From Luzula sylvatica (taxonomy: Eukaryota > Streptophyta > Magnoliopsida > Poales > Juncaceae): DNA of 64,000 bases. The stretch is taken from NCBI GenBank assembly GCA_946800325.1, contig OX326961.1, positions 10,704,655-10,768,654 of the forward strand, given 5' to 3'. Positions 34,001 through 45,274 of the stretch are shown here, piece after piece. Below the pieces are notes generated by a model. The model was not told the DNA's origin and made no database searches. It saw nothing but the letters and a program-made list of their open reading frames with translations. Position numbers and translations under genes: made by a program. Numbering within the stretch: position 1 is the stretch's first letter; every line of letters begins with the position of its first letter.

Positions 34001-35636
34001 ACATTCTGATGGTGGCAACCTCTTCTTGGACTTGCAGTTTAATCTCCTTATCCCCTTTTTTGAAAGAAACCCATTTCTCGTCCCAATCAATCGTCATCCT
34101 CCCTTGACCCGTTAACCAGTCCATACCCAATATCATGTCGTACCCCTTTATATCTAGAAGTCTGACATCATTTTCGAACTCTTGACCTTGTATAGTGTAT
34201 TTTAGAGCTTTACATGTATAATCGGTTACTAAAGTCTCACCGTTAGCCACCATTACTGACATGGGAACAGATTTGGAAATTTTACAATCCAGTCCTTCAA
34301 TTACCGAGGGATCAATAAAAGAATTAGTTGCCCCGCTATCTAACAACGCGTAGATTGGTTTTTCCTTCACGAACCCCTTGAACTTCATTGCTTTTAGATT
34401 AGGCTTTTGAACTATAGCTAAAAGAGCCTCTTGGTCTTCTTCAGAATTAATTTCCTCCTTTTCAGGGATCTCCTCGCAATTTTCCACCCCTTCCTGGATA
34501 GGGCACACCAAATGTAAGCCACCCTTTTTACATTGATGTCCAGGAATGAACTTTTCTCCACACTTATAGCAAAGGCCATTAGCCTTTCTATATTCAAATT
34601 GCTCTTTAGAAACTCTAGGTTCCCACTTGTTTTCCACTCTCCTGTCTCTGTTCATATTTGTTTCTTCCTTTCTACCTTGCGAGAAATTAGGGTATCTACT
34701 TTTCTTGTTTTGCGATTCATGAGCAAGTTCATACTCCATAGCTAGATCAAAAGCATCATTTAGGGTTTTAGGTCTCAATGCTTTCACAAAATGCCTAATT
34801 TCTTCTTTTATCCCCAATATGAAAGAGGAAATGAAATAAGCTTCACTTAAATTAGGGTTACCAATCCACAACCTGCCTTTAGCTCTTTCGAATTTTTCTA
34901 TGTAATCTTCCATTTTACCCCCTTGTTTTAATTTCATGAACTCTTCCACAGGATCACTAGCATTGCTTCTCTTAAAACGTTCTAAGATATCTTTAGTAAG
35001 TTCTCCCCAAGGTGGATGCCCTTTACTGATTACATAATACTCGTACCAATCCCTGGCTTTTCCCAAAAAATTCAATACGGCTAATTTGGTTTTATAATCT
35101 TCAGGGATAGAATAGATGTCGAAATAACATTCGCACCTCTTTACCCAATCACTGGCTTCGGAACCATCGAATTGTGGAAATTCAGATTTAGGTAAGTACG
35201 GTCTATTTTGGTACCTATCTCCATTGGGTGATTCAGATACATACCCACTTTTCTTTTTACTTTTAGGTACGTAACTCAAGGATTCCTCGGTTTCCTGATC
35301 CCCATTTTCCTCAGGGTTGTTATACTCTTTTGGAGTGCTTCCAAGGATCCCTTTTCCTCTATCAATGGTGGATGTGAGGTGACCTTTTAATGTTTCGGTC
35401 ATGATTTTTTCCATTCTAGATTCAAATCTATCAAATCTATCTTCCAGCTTCTTATCCACTCTCATTGATTGTTCTTCTAGGGTTTGTGTAACTCGATCCA
35501 TGACCTTAGCTTCCACAATCAGGATCTGGGTCATAGCTTCAGAGATCCGTTCTTCAAGATTAACTTGGAGATGGTCCATCCTGCTGTTGAGATCTTCCGG
35601 GCCTCCTTCCATAGTTGATTTGGATTTTGGAGGCAT
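31099..35636 (-). pseudogene. Gypsy gag-pol polyprotein (frameshifted, interrupted)
   Basis: The start is the ATG at 35636 ([12 protein letters not shown]). In order there is a retrotransposon gag domain (ARDWYEYYV...), a CCHC-like knuckle from residue ~356 ([14 protein letters not shown]), and protease DSGAT at 433. Next are reverse transcriptase with FFDD at 769-772, RNase H ([11 protein letters not shown]), the integrase HHCC finger and core, and a chromodomain (VLVRWSNLSELDDTWED). A run of 12 C at 32295..32306, followed by CA repeats, shifts the frame inside the integrase zinc finger. The copia element then splits the region just after the chromodomain. The frame resumes beyond it at 23236 with RFPDLVLEDK and ends inside the 3' LTR at 22941. 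The chromodomain places it among chromoviruses. It is not autonomous as sequenced, unless the C tract is an assembly error and the nested insertion is recent. Confidence 0.93.
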
Positions 35637-35739
35637 CTTAATACCAAGCTTGATTGAACTAGTGCTGAATCTTATGGAAAAAATTCTACCCACTGTGTTG
35701 GAAGTAATCCAAAAAAAATTCAACTCCCAGTTAATCGAA

Positions 35740-35751
35740 GCTCTGATACCA
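35740..35751 (-). other. Gypsy primer binding site (tRNA-iMet)
   Basis: On the minus strand TGGTATCAGAGC lies three bases after the 5' LTR. It is the standard complement of the 3' end of plant initiator tRNA-Met, used to prime minus-strand DNA synthesis. Confidence 0.92.
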
Positions 35752-35754
35752 TAT

Positions 35755-36252
35755 TGTCATGATAATTAATTATCTTGCAACAATTTCGTTAATTTTGTGT
35801 AATTTTTCTGGGATTTTAAAAGAAAGAAGAGATTTGGGGAAGAAGAGATATAGATAAGAGAAATAGAAGAGATAGTAGAATTTGTCACAAATCGTATATG
35901 ACTAATTATTACAACTCCGGCCTTTATACTCGGCCTCAATTACCATAACCAATAACACAGTAATCAAATAAACATGCTATTAATAAGAAATGCAAATAAC
36001 CCTCACGTAACTAAATCTCTCCCATAATCTCCATTGCGACTTCACTGGAGACTCCATTACAGGCCCTTCCACTGCCATCACTCTTCTTCTTCAATAGCCC
36101 ACACTCAATCTCGGCCCATCTCACATTATTCTTTTTCTTTCGGCCTTTACCCACTAGCATCCTCAATCTCCTGAGGGACTCGACCCCTTTCTTTCCCTCC
36201 TTCATCTTCATCAATTTCAATTCTCTCTTCTCACCGACAACCAATCCTGACA
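35755..36252 (-). repeat. Gypsy 5' LTR
   Basis: 498 bp, bounded by TG...CA and followed on the minus strand by the tRNA-Met primer site. It differs from the 3' LTR at one noticed base (an A/C difference near 36105, against 23031), which changes one codon of the coding overlap. Confidence 0.95.
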
Positions 36253-36257
36253 CTCTT

Positions 36258-37231
36258 GTTTCTCTTGTTTTAATGGAGGAAATAAGAATTGGGAGGGGAG
36301 GATATTTAGAGAAGAAAGTGGGATGATTTGATAAGACGACATAGGATAACAAGATCTTATAAAGACATAAATTTATGTATTTTGCTTTTCCAAATTTATA
36401 CACTAGTTGAAATAGATCTATTCAATACATGTTATTAAAAGGCCATAGAAAATACAATAATAACAAATAATATTTTTTCCTGTCCGAAATATATTTTTTA
36501 TTTTGAAATTATTTGTTTAAAAATATTAACCCAGCCTTCAATATCAAAATTTTAAATTACCATTCGAAAAGTTGAAATAATTTTTACATGATTTTACATT
36601 AAATCATGTTCACATGTCAAATTATACTATTATACTATTATACTATTATACTATAGTAATTAAAAAATATAGAGTTTTCCCAAAGTATAACAAGAAATTG
36701 ACACGTGTCCGTGCCTATTAAATATGATAAAATATTTATAAAATAAAAGAAGTTGTTTAGCACAGTTGGTAATACAATTGGTGTACATATTGAAGGTTCT
36801 GAGTTCGATTCCCACTGCCTCTCAGTTTTTTGTTGAAATTTTTCTGCTTTTTTCACTTATGCGTGTTTGTTGTATTCTGTGGACAATATTACACTCCTAA
36901 ACCATGAAACGAGTCATAATATAAGTATATTTCAACCCGTACTGTCATTGGGCTGAAGTAGGCCAAGACTTAAAAACTTTTTTTTTTCCTTTGTACATAA
37001 ACTATAACTTTGTGATAAATATTGATTGTTTATAGTTTATCTATAGTCCCTGTGATATTTATTCTATAGTAATTCGATAATATTTATCTCAAATTCGATA
37101 AACTATAACTAAATTCGATAAACTATAATTTTGTATAGTGAATCATCAATACTTGATAAATGTTCAAAAAAAAAAAAAAATCAATAGTCTTTTGAATCAC
37201 CGTGCAACCTATAACTAAACTTATAAAAATA
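36258..37231. other. Spacer after the gypsy element
   Basis: Continuation of dispersed repeat member 2 for a few tens of bases, then AT-rich sequence. It includes a short (ATACTATT)n microsatellite near 36625..36655 and a SINE-like block. No gene is seen. Confidence 0.5.
36751..36850 (+). mobile_element. tRNA-derived SINE-like sequence
   Basis: A box-like TAGCACAGTTGGTA (36758..36771) and B box-like GTTCGATTCC (36803..36812), at the spacing of a tRNA gene promoter. There is no cloverleaf with pairing acceptor arms, so this is not a functional tRNA. The exact ends are unclear. Confidence 0.55.
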
Positions 37232-37799
37232 TCTAAAACTAGCTTTTACCCGCGCGCATTCGCGCGGGAGTTCCCCGAGGATTCTCGAGTTTGAGACTAA
37301 TTTTTTTTTATATTAATTTTACTTTTTTTTTGGTTCTTTTGGTATTTTATTTCTTATTTTTAATGTTGCAAATCAGTATAATTTCTTGAATGTAAATAAA
37401 AATATCATATATGCTGGTTGCGCGCATAATATCAACAAATTATGAATATATATCGAATGTAACGTATAGGAATAAAATAAACAAATCATAAGTATTTCAT
37501 AACAAATAAGCAAACAACAATATATGAATTTTAATAATAAAAGAAACAAAAAAAATTACAACAATATAAAGTTATAATTAATTAAATAATTACACAATTA
37601 AATATATCCAAACTTTTCATTTAATAATAAAATTTGCAAGTGTTATATGTTTTGCCTCAGTAAATCATGATATGTATAAATTTTACAATAAGTACTATTT
37701 GAATTTTTCAAGAGCCGGATTTCTTGAACAATTCAAATAATCCTTGTTGTAGAATTTGTTTATTTTTCATACATCATCGGCAAAATCAAGACGGCAACA

Positions 37800-37856
<57 letters not shown>
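37800..37856 (+). repeat. (ATG)19 microsatellite
   Basis: Perfect trinucleotide run of 57 bases followed by GGTGGTAGTGGTGG. A translated Asp or Met run here is not a gene. Confidence 0.95.
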
Positions 37857-39315
37857 GTGGTAGTGGTGGTACTCATTTTTGTGTTCGTTTTTGTTTCGAA
37901 TTGGTGCTTGTGCATTTCTTCATACATATATTTTCTATTTTTTTTTGTAATCGTGACTTCAAATTGATGAGTGTTTCGTTATTTAACATGGCACGATACA
38001 TGTGATTTATATTTGTGCTTCGAATTAATCTTGGTATTTAATATTAATGCATGTAGCTATGTCTGGAATCTTATTCAACAATTGTTATTGTCCATGTTAT
38101 TGTGTTTGCGGTATTATTATGTTGATTTATTCGGAATTCTCAAAATGATGCATTAAAAATATGAACACTTTCGACTCGAAATAATGTATGTTTTGATTTT
38201 TGTCTTGTTTTGTAATTTATTTATTGCGGATGTAAGTTTGAATATTTCGTATTTTGTATTTCGATTTTCTTATTTCATCATTCGTAATTCGAAATTTGTA
38301 ATTTGTATTCGTATTGGTATTCATATGGGTATTCGTTTTACGTATACTGATATTTTCATTAGTATCGTATTTTGTATTTGTATTAGCACTCGTATTTTGT
38401 TTTTTGCATTTCGTCGTACATATTTCGTAATTCATATTGTATTTTTGTATATTTCGTAATTCATATTCTATTTCTCGCATTTGTATTATGTAGTTTGCAA
38501 ATAACAGTGGATTTGTATTTTTCATAATTCATTATACAAAAAGCAATTACAAACATCATATCATTTAACTATGAGAAATTTCATGTATTCGTTGCTTTGG
38601 AATAGCATTTTTTTTTTTTTTTTTTGGTCTTGCACTTGTTTTTTCATAAATCCTTATGCCAAAAGCATGTCTTTAATCATACTCATATTTTGTTTTCGTT
38701 TTTGGTTCGCTAAATAGCCGCCTATTGTGACACTTGATAAATTTATTTGTAGTCATAATTGTATCCATAATTTCATTTATATCATGTTTTCGTATTCGTG
38801 TTTTCTTTGTTAGTCATGTTCATTTTTTTTTTTTATTTGGCTAGCTAGAAATTATATTGTTGTGCTCGATCATTCCAATTGTTCTTTTTTCTTAGCATTT
38901 CGTATTCGCATAATTTTTTCCAAGTACATGGATTCATTACTCTCGTCATTACGATAATCATTATTTTGATGATATGATCATTTTTGTATAATGATATGAC
39001 ATGATATGATGATTGCATGATATGATATGATGATTGTATGATAATAACATGATGATGACAATGATAATGACATGTTCATGATGATGATAATGACATGAAT
39101 ATGACTATGATGATGAACAAAAAATCATGATTACAATTTTCTTGTAGTTTCCGATTGATCTCAGATTTTTCCAATTATATTCATTTCTCTATATGTTCTT
39201 ATTTTTATTTTTAGGAAAATCATCATCGATCGATAGTACACAAATTCGAGGAGAAGGAGAAATTAAAAAAAAATAGTCCAGAGAGAAAAACGGCACCCGA
39301 GGCAAGTCATTCAAT

Positions 39316-39612
39316 CCCCCCCCCCCCCCCGTGTACTCAATGCAAAACACGGAACCCGATGCAATCCATTTAAGTTCCCGGTGTACTCAATCGAAAACAC
39401 GCAAGCCGAGGCAACCGATTCAATTTAACCCGCGTACTCGATCCAGAACACGCAATTCGAGGCAACCGATTCAATTTAACCCGCGTACTCAATCCAGAAC
39501 ACGCAATCCGAGGCAACCGATTCAATTTAACCCGCGTACTCAATCCAGAATACGCAATCCGAGGCAACCGATTCAATTTAACCCGCATACTCAATCGAGA
39601 ACACGCAACCCT
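39316..39612 (+). repeat. Poly(C) run plus 51-bp tandem repeat (about 5.6 units)
   Basis: Fifteen C residues precede units of about 51 bp that begin CGTACTCAATCCAGAACACG and end CGATTCAATTTAACCCG. Because 51 is divisible by three, frames stay open on both strands and encode 17-residue repeat peptides. There is no start context or conserved domain to support a gene. Confidence 0.9.
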
Positions 39613-39619
39613 AATTAGA

Positions 39620-40200
39620 AGAGGAAATGACCAGATGTATTCAGGCATTTCATCGAGCAGTTGGTATGCACGAAGCCGAATGACCAATTAACCCTAATAA
39701 ACGGGCCTCGACGAACCATTTGCGAGAATATTGAGTCCCCAAATCAAGCCAAGCCAGCTTCTGAAATGAAGCACAGAAAACCACTATTCGATGCTGTAAA
39801 CACACGTCTCCTCGTTCATGGTGTTGCAAACAAACCCTCCCACGTACTCGCTATGTCCAAGGCAACCAGAAAAGATAGCTAAAGATAGCTAAATAGAATA
39901 GATTGAATAATTGTGTCAATTACTTCGAAATTATCATAAAAATCATAGACCAAAAATTATGAGAGGAACTGACAAAATTTACTGATGCATTTCATCGAGT
40001 AACTGGCACGCACAAAGCTAAATCACCAATTAACCCGAATAAAAAGGCCTCGGCGAACTTGTTGTACTAATAATGAATCCCCAAAGCAAGTTGGACCAGA
40101 TTCCGGAATCCAAGACCGAGAAACTCTCTTCGACGGTGCAAACACAGGGCTTCTTCTCCATGGCGCCGCAAACAAACACCTACTCCACGAAGACGAAATC
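39620..40200 (+). repeat. Diverged tandem duplication (~335-bp period)
   Basis: Words such as GCATTTCATCGAG, ACCAATTAACCC and GGCCTCG occur in the same order in 39625..39860 and 39962..40190. The two copies share a past duplication and are now considerably diverged. Confidence 0.7.
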
Positions 40201-41044
40201 TGTGAGCATACATCAACTGAGAATCAGTCGTCCCATCTGAGCGACCATTTTCGTGTGCGTGTTTTCTCTCCTTTCTCTCTTTCCGCATCTTAGGGTTAGG
40301 GTTTGAGGAATTCTGGCGAATGATCGAGAGAAAGTGAGAGAGACAAAGGATATATGCATCACTAATTGAAAAAAAAAAGTACATAAGCATGGTTCTCAAT
40401 GGACCAACACACACAAATATTTGTTTTTATCATGGTCTATGAACACTTGATCCAAACAACACACATACCATTTTAGTCAAGCAACACAAAAATTACCCGA
40501 AAAAAACCACAAAAATTTAAAGAGACAAAAACTAAGCAGCTTACGTGGCTGCATTGGAGAGGGGCAATTTGACAAAAAATATACATAACATTAAATAATA
40601 ATAAATAAACATCTTGCAAATATATTCATAGAAAATATCTATTTAAATATCTACTTTTTATTTTAGTTTTCTTTTATGTATTTTTTAATAGTTTTATGAT
40701 ATTTTATTTTTAAATATTTGCAAGATGTTCTTTTAATAATATTGTTCAACTTATTATAATTTTATGTTAGTTTTTCAAGAAAAATAATACATAAGTCGAA
40801 TATTTGTAATGAATGAAATATTAAAATTATATAACATATAACATATAGTAATTTTTTTTAATTATTATATATTACAAAAAGTTTCAATTTTTTAAAATTA
40901 AAAAAGCATTTTTTTTAAATGAATACATATGTAAATTAATTGTTTTTTACAATATCAAAAAATTTAAGGAGTCTTTTGAAAATTTTCCAAGTAAAGTGGT
41001 GATAGGGAGGCATAATAAGGTGGTGATGTGGAGGCATGAGATGA

Positions 41045-41530
41045 GAGGAATGGGCCGAAATTTAAATTAAAAAGGACCAAAATGTTAATAAAAAGTACCA
41101 AAGTGTGAACTAAAACTGAAAAGGACCAAAATATAAATAAAAAGAACTATAATGTAAATTCAAAAATGTAAAAAAGGACCGACATATAAATAAAAGAGGA
41201 TCAAGATGTAAATGAAGGACCAAAATGTAAGTTTCTAAACTTAAAAGGACAAAAATGTAAATAGAAAGGATCAAAATGTAGTTTTTTCAACTAAAAAGGA
41301 CCAAAACGTAAATAAAAATGACCAAAATGTAAATAATATTTTTCAAAGAGGCCCCTGGACCAAAGTGTAATTTTTCAAACTTGAAATGACCAACTGTAAA
41401 TAAAAAGGACCAAAATGTAAATAAAAAAGGACCAAAATGTAAATAAAAAAGGACCAAAATGTAATTTTTTCAAATAAAAAGGACCAAAATGTAAATAAAA
41501 AGGACCAAAATGTAAAAAAAAATATTTTTT
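41045..41530 (+). repeat. Minisatellite of AAAAAGGACCAAAATGTAAAT units
   Basis: More than fifteen variants of a 20-21-bp unit containing GGACCAAAATGTAA. The block GAGGCCCCTG occurs twice (near 41347 and 41540). It lies near the right end of the Helitron-like element, where such satellites are common. Confidence 0.9.
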
Positions 41531-42021
41531 TTTACGAAGAGGCCCCTGATGACGTGGAGGGCTAAGAAGAGGGGAATTTCCCTAACTTTATAATTATCTA
41601 TAATAACAACTCCATATACATATTCCGCATGAAATGAAATATGATTATGTAAACCGAAACAATAAAATTGCATTATATTTCCGTACTATAACAAATTAAC
41701 ATTTTCAAATAAAATAATCTCAAAATATCACATATTATTTCAAAATTAAGAATATTACAATAATCCATACTAAACGTATTTGTCACGAAAAATTCACAAG
41801 AATGAGGTATATCATATAACATTTTATATTTCATATGTATTTTTGCAAAAATAATACTTACAATATATATTTGAAATGTCATGTAAAATAATTTGAAATC
41901 ATAACAATTACTAACAATTGTTTTATGATAATGCTATCAGATTATAAAAAAAATCGTTGGAAATATAAAACATAAAAATATAAAAATTATAATTTCGAAG
42001 CGGAGCGAGGGTAATCTCTAG

Positions 42022-44149
42022 TAAAGATTATAAATATACAATAAATATTAGTAATTATATTTGGTAATATAATATGTTATGGTTTTTTTAAAGACGTAGG
42101 CCTCGGGTCCATTAGAACCTCGGGCTGGGCCTGATTCTATTAAATCTAAAAATATTTTTTTTAGTTATAAAAAATGTACTTTTCGATCGGATTGAATTGT
42201 GATTTCGTAAAATAAGTACATAATTTTGGTTACAAAAAATTCACAGACAAATTCAAGATTTTGGTTACCAAATCTTGAATTGTCATTTCGTTATAATAAA
42301 TTTATTTTTTCACCGCAACAAAATTTACTTTTCGATACAAAAAATTTACTTTTCAGGTTATTGTGACAGAGACCAATTCAAGATTTGATAAAATAAGTAT
42401 ATAATTTTGGTGATTTAAATTGTGGTCATTCATATTTTATTGGGACAGTTGATTTGTATTTCTAATTAAATTGTAATTTCGGGTCATTCGGGTTTCTGGT
42501 CAGTTCGGTGTCATATCAATTTGGTTGAACATATATCGGATACAAATACGAATTTTTTTTCTTTTCCGAATACGAATACAAATATGGTAAACGATTTTGT
42601 TTGCATATACGGATACGATAAACGATTTTTTTGCGGATACAAATACAGATAATATTCGTATCCGAATATATATATATTCGAATCTCTCGCAAATGATGCA
42701 GATATCATATTTGAATATTAACATATTCATATACTACTAGTTTTTATATATGTATCATCATATTTTTTTTTTAATTTGTTTGTGATTTTTATATGGTTGT
42801 TTTTAACATTTTATTAATGATATTCAAATATCTCGAACAAGAAAAATATTATTATATGTGATGGTTGACATGATAATATTTTATATATATTCATAACATT
42901 TATAAATTTATAAAATATTATTTATGACAAAATTTATTATTGACAATTAGATTTTCATTTATTTCGGAATGAATGTTTCTTAGTAAATACTACAATTATG
43001 ATATAATAATTGTTTGAGTATTCCAAATTAATCTGTATCGTATTTGTATTCGATAATATTTGAATCGTATTCGTATTCACTCAATAACCGAACCGTATTC
43101 GTATTCGCATAAAAACCGAACGGGAAATCATACTTTGCCACCAAATTTCAACGAAACATCCTCAATTTCCTAATTAACTCACTTAATTAACATAGTACTT
43201 AACTAGAAACATTGAATTAATAATTTTTAAATTTTAATTAAGAATTGTTAATCCGGATGAATGTTAATTATCATTTTAATCATATAACAAGTGTTAATCG
43301 GCATGTTATTTAAGTAGATTAATTCTTAATAAGAAAATGTTTCGTTGAAATCTGATGACATCATATATGCCCTCTAATCGAACAATATTCGTATCTGATT
43401 ATCCAAAAAAAAACGGATGTGAATACAATGTGTCCATTATCGGATCGTATTATCGAATCGTATCCGCTGCCAATTTCTTTTCTCCTCAATCGAGAGAAGG
43501 TTTGCAATTCTTAACTTTTTCATTATTCTTCTTTTATATTTTCGACATCCTTACTTTTCTATGAATTCTAAGAATGGGGTTTGATACTGATTCTTAGATA
43601 TGATCACATGATCATGGCTGATGTAGTAATTGTTCTTAAATCGGTCGGTATATATCTTCTTCGAATTGATATATTATTTATCAAATTGGATGTTAATTGA
43701 ATATTTGGTTCATTTACTTAATAATTGACGTAATTAGTGATTTGATAATTTTATACGAATAAGGGGGAAGTCACGTTAATTTAGGGATAAAAATATGAGA
43801 AATGTCTTGATAGAATAACAAGAATAATTAACGAGTAATTTCAGAATGATTGACATCAAGATAATGAGTTGTATGATTTAGATTGAAATGAGTTGGGAGG
43901 GGGTAAGTTCATGATTTTAATATATGGCTTACAACTTTGAATCTCCAATTTAATCAAGATATGAGATGCAAGAATTCAGTTGTGCATTTTATGTCGTATT
44001 TGTTTTTGTTATAATGAAAAACTTTGGTTTATGTACCTAAATCTAAACTAAATTTATGTTCTGGTATATTATGAAAAACTTTGGTTTATACCTAAATGCA
44101 AAAGAAGAGTAAAAATCTCTTAGCTAATTCATTTTTATTAATTATGTTC
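42022..44149. other. AT-rich spacer
   Basis: No gene is supported. Segments rich in CGAATACGAATAC and its complement (42530..42700, 43020..43110), also seen at 38260..38480, look like decayed transposon sequence. Confidence 0.4.
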
Positions 44150-44680
44150 AATTAAAGTTTTAATGCAATATATATGGGTAACAAATCCGAAATTTACGAT
44201 ACCGATTTTTTTGAACTAGAAACTCTTTGATGGGAATTATTTTGTCATGATTAGGTTCTATTAGTATTTCTTAATTGTAGAAATTAGATTATATTTTGCA
44301 TCTAATAAATCACTTTCTGTTGGATCATACTTAAGACAACATTGACAAATATATGAATTTTTACTCATGTGGAATGAATGAAGAGAAGAAAATGCAAAAT
44401 GAATGATATATCTTCATGTTAAGAGTGTCGTTTCGCATTTTTAGAACCCTGCATAAATAAATGTTGAGAATGTAAAGGCGACCTAAAAATGCATTATTCA
44501 TTATTTTCTTACAACATAAGATATCAGAGAAAATCTAAATAAGTAAATTTTATGAGGGAAAAGAATACGGTTTTTTTTTACCTAATTAAATTGCGAACAA
44601 CTCGAGTTCAAATGTTCTAAATCCTTCGTTCCAAAATCTACATGTCGATTTCTATCTCTTAATGGATAAGAACTTATGAT
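44150..44680. repeat. Dispersed repeat family, member 3
   Basis: This corresponds to 20205..20620 with many substitutions. It shares TTTTGTCATGATTA, ATATTTTGCATCTAATAAAT, CTCATGTGGAAT and GAGTTCAAATGT in the same order. No coding domain is seen. Confidence 0.65.
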
Positions 44681-45274
44681 TTGATTTAAGAATACAAAAT
44701 CGAATAATTGCATAGAAGACAAAAATGTGCTCCTTATAAATACAAGAGTCGCGTCTGTTCTCTCCTGTCGTCTTACTTTCAAGAGACGATATTTCTGACC
44801 ATGTATTTTTACAACCAAAAAACTACCCACTCCAAGCTATCAATATTCTCGGGGCAGATGAATTAACTCTTCTTAAAACTCGACAATCATCGAACCATGT
44901 AAATAGGAAATAATGTTCTCAATATTTTAATTTCTTTTTTTATGCCAATTTTCTATTTCTATTAATTACCTGTCGAAAAGTTCATCGATTTAATTATTTA
45001 TGGTATGCCCAAAATAATTTGAAAAACTAAAAACACCCAAGTTGCGAAAAAAAAAACTAGCAATTCATCAAAAAAAAATTAAAAAAAAAAACATTCTATG
45101 TCATACAAAACAACCACAAATTCATGAAATACTCCCCACTTTCCTCGCCGCAACTCCTAAAAAAACAAAAATAAAATAAAGCAACATAGTTAGCCCCAAT
45201 ACACATTTCATCCAAACCCTTCTTCCTAATACCTCCTTTTTTTTTTCTATACAAGATTTTGTTAATAACAATCC

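Larger units (their letters stand above)
22685..36252 (-). mobile_element. Ty3/gypsy chromovirus LTR retrotransposon, host of a nested copia element
   Basis: Two 498-bp LTRs (22685..23182 and 35755..36252) start TGTCATG and end CCTGACA on the plus strand. They differ at only one position that I noticed. A 5-bp duplication CTCTT flanks the whole element (22680..22684 and 36253..36257). The primer site matches initiator tRNA-Met, and a purine tract (GAGGAAGGGG) lies just before the 3' LTR. Without the nested 7.86-kb copia element its length is about 5.7 kb. Coding order on the minus strand is gag, protease, reverse transcriptase, RNase H, integrase, chromodomain. Two lesions disable it: a G-tract frameshift and the copia insertion. 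Confidence 0.97.
37232..42021 (+). mobile_element. Helitron-like element (non-autonomous)
   Basis: The left end reads A|TCTAAAACTAGC, followed by the GC-rich palindrome CCCGCGCGCATTCGCGCGGG. The right end reads CGGAGCGAGGGTAATCTCTAG|T. A 5' TC, a 3' CTAG (CTRR), insertion between A and T, and no target duplication are Helitron hallmarks. The interior carries several satellites and no Rep/helicase coding region, which fits a non-autonomous copy. A clear 3' hairpin is not obvious, so the assignment is moderate. Confidence 0.5.

Noticed and set aside
36751..36822. Possible functional tRNA gene
   Set aside because: The A and B boxes are present, but there is no paired acceptor stem or anticodon arm. 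It fits a SINE better.
37724..38005. Frame with an Asp run over (ATG)19
   Set aside because: The Asp run is the microsatellite read in one frame. No conserved flanking sequence.
39331..39612. CRISPR-like array appearance of the 51-bp repeats
   Set aside because: The units are contiguous without unique spacers, and this is a plant nuclear sequence. It is an ordinary tandem repeat.
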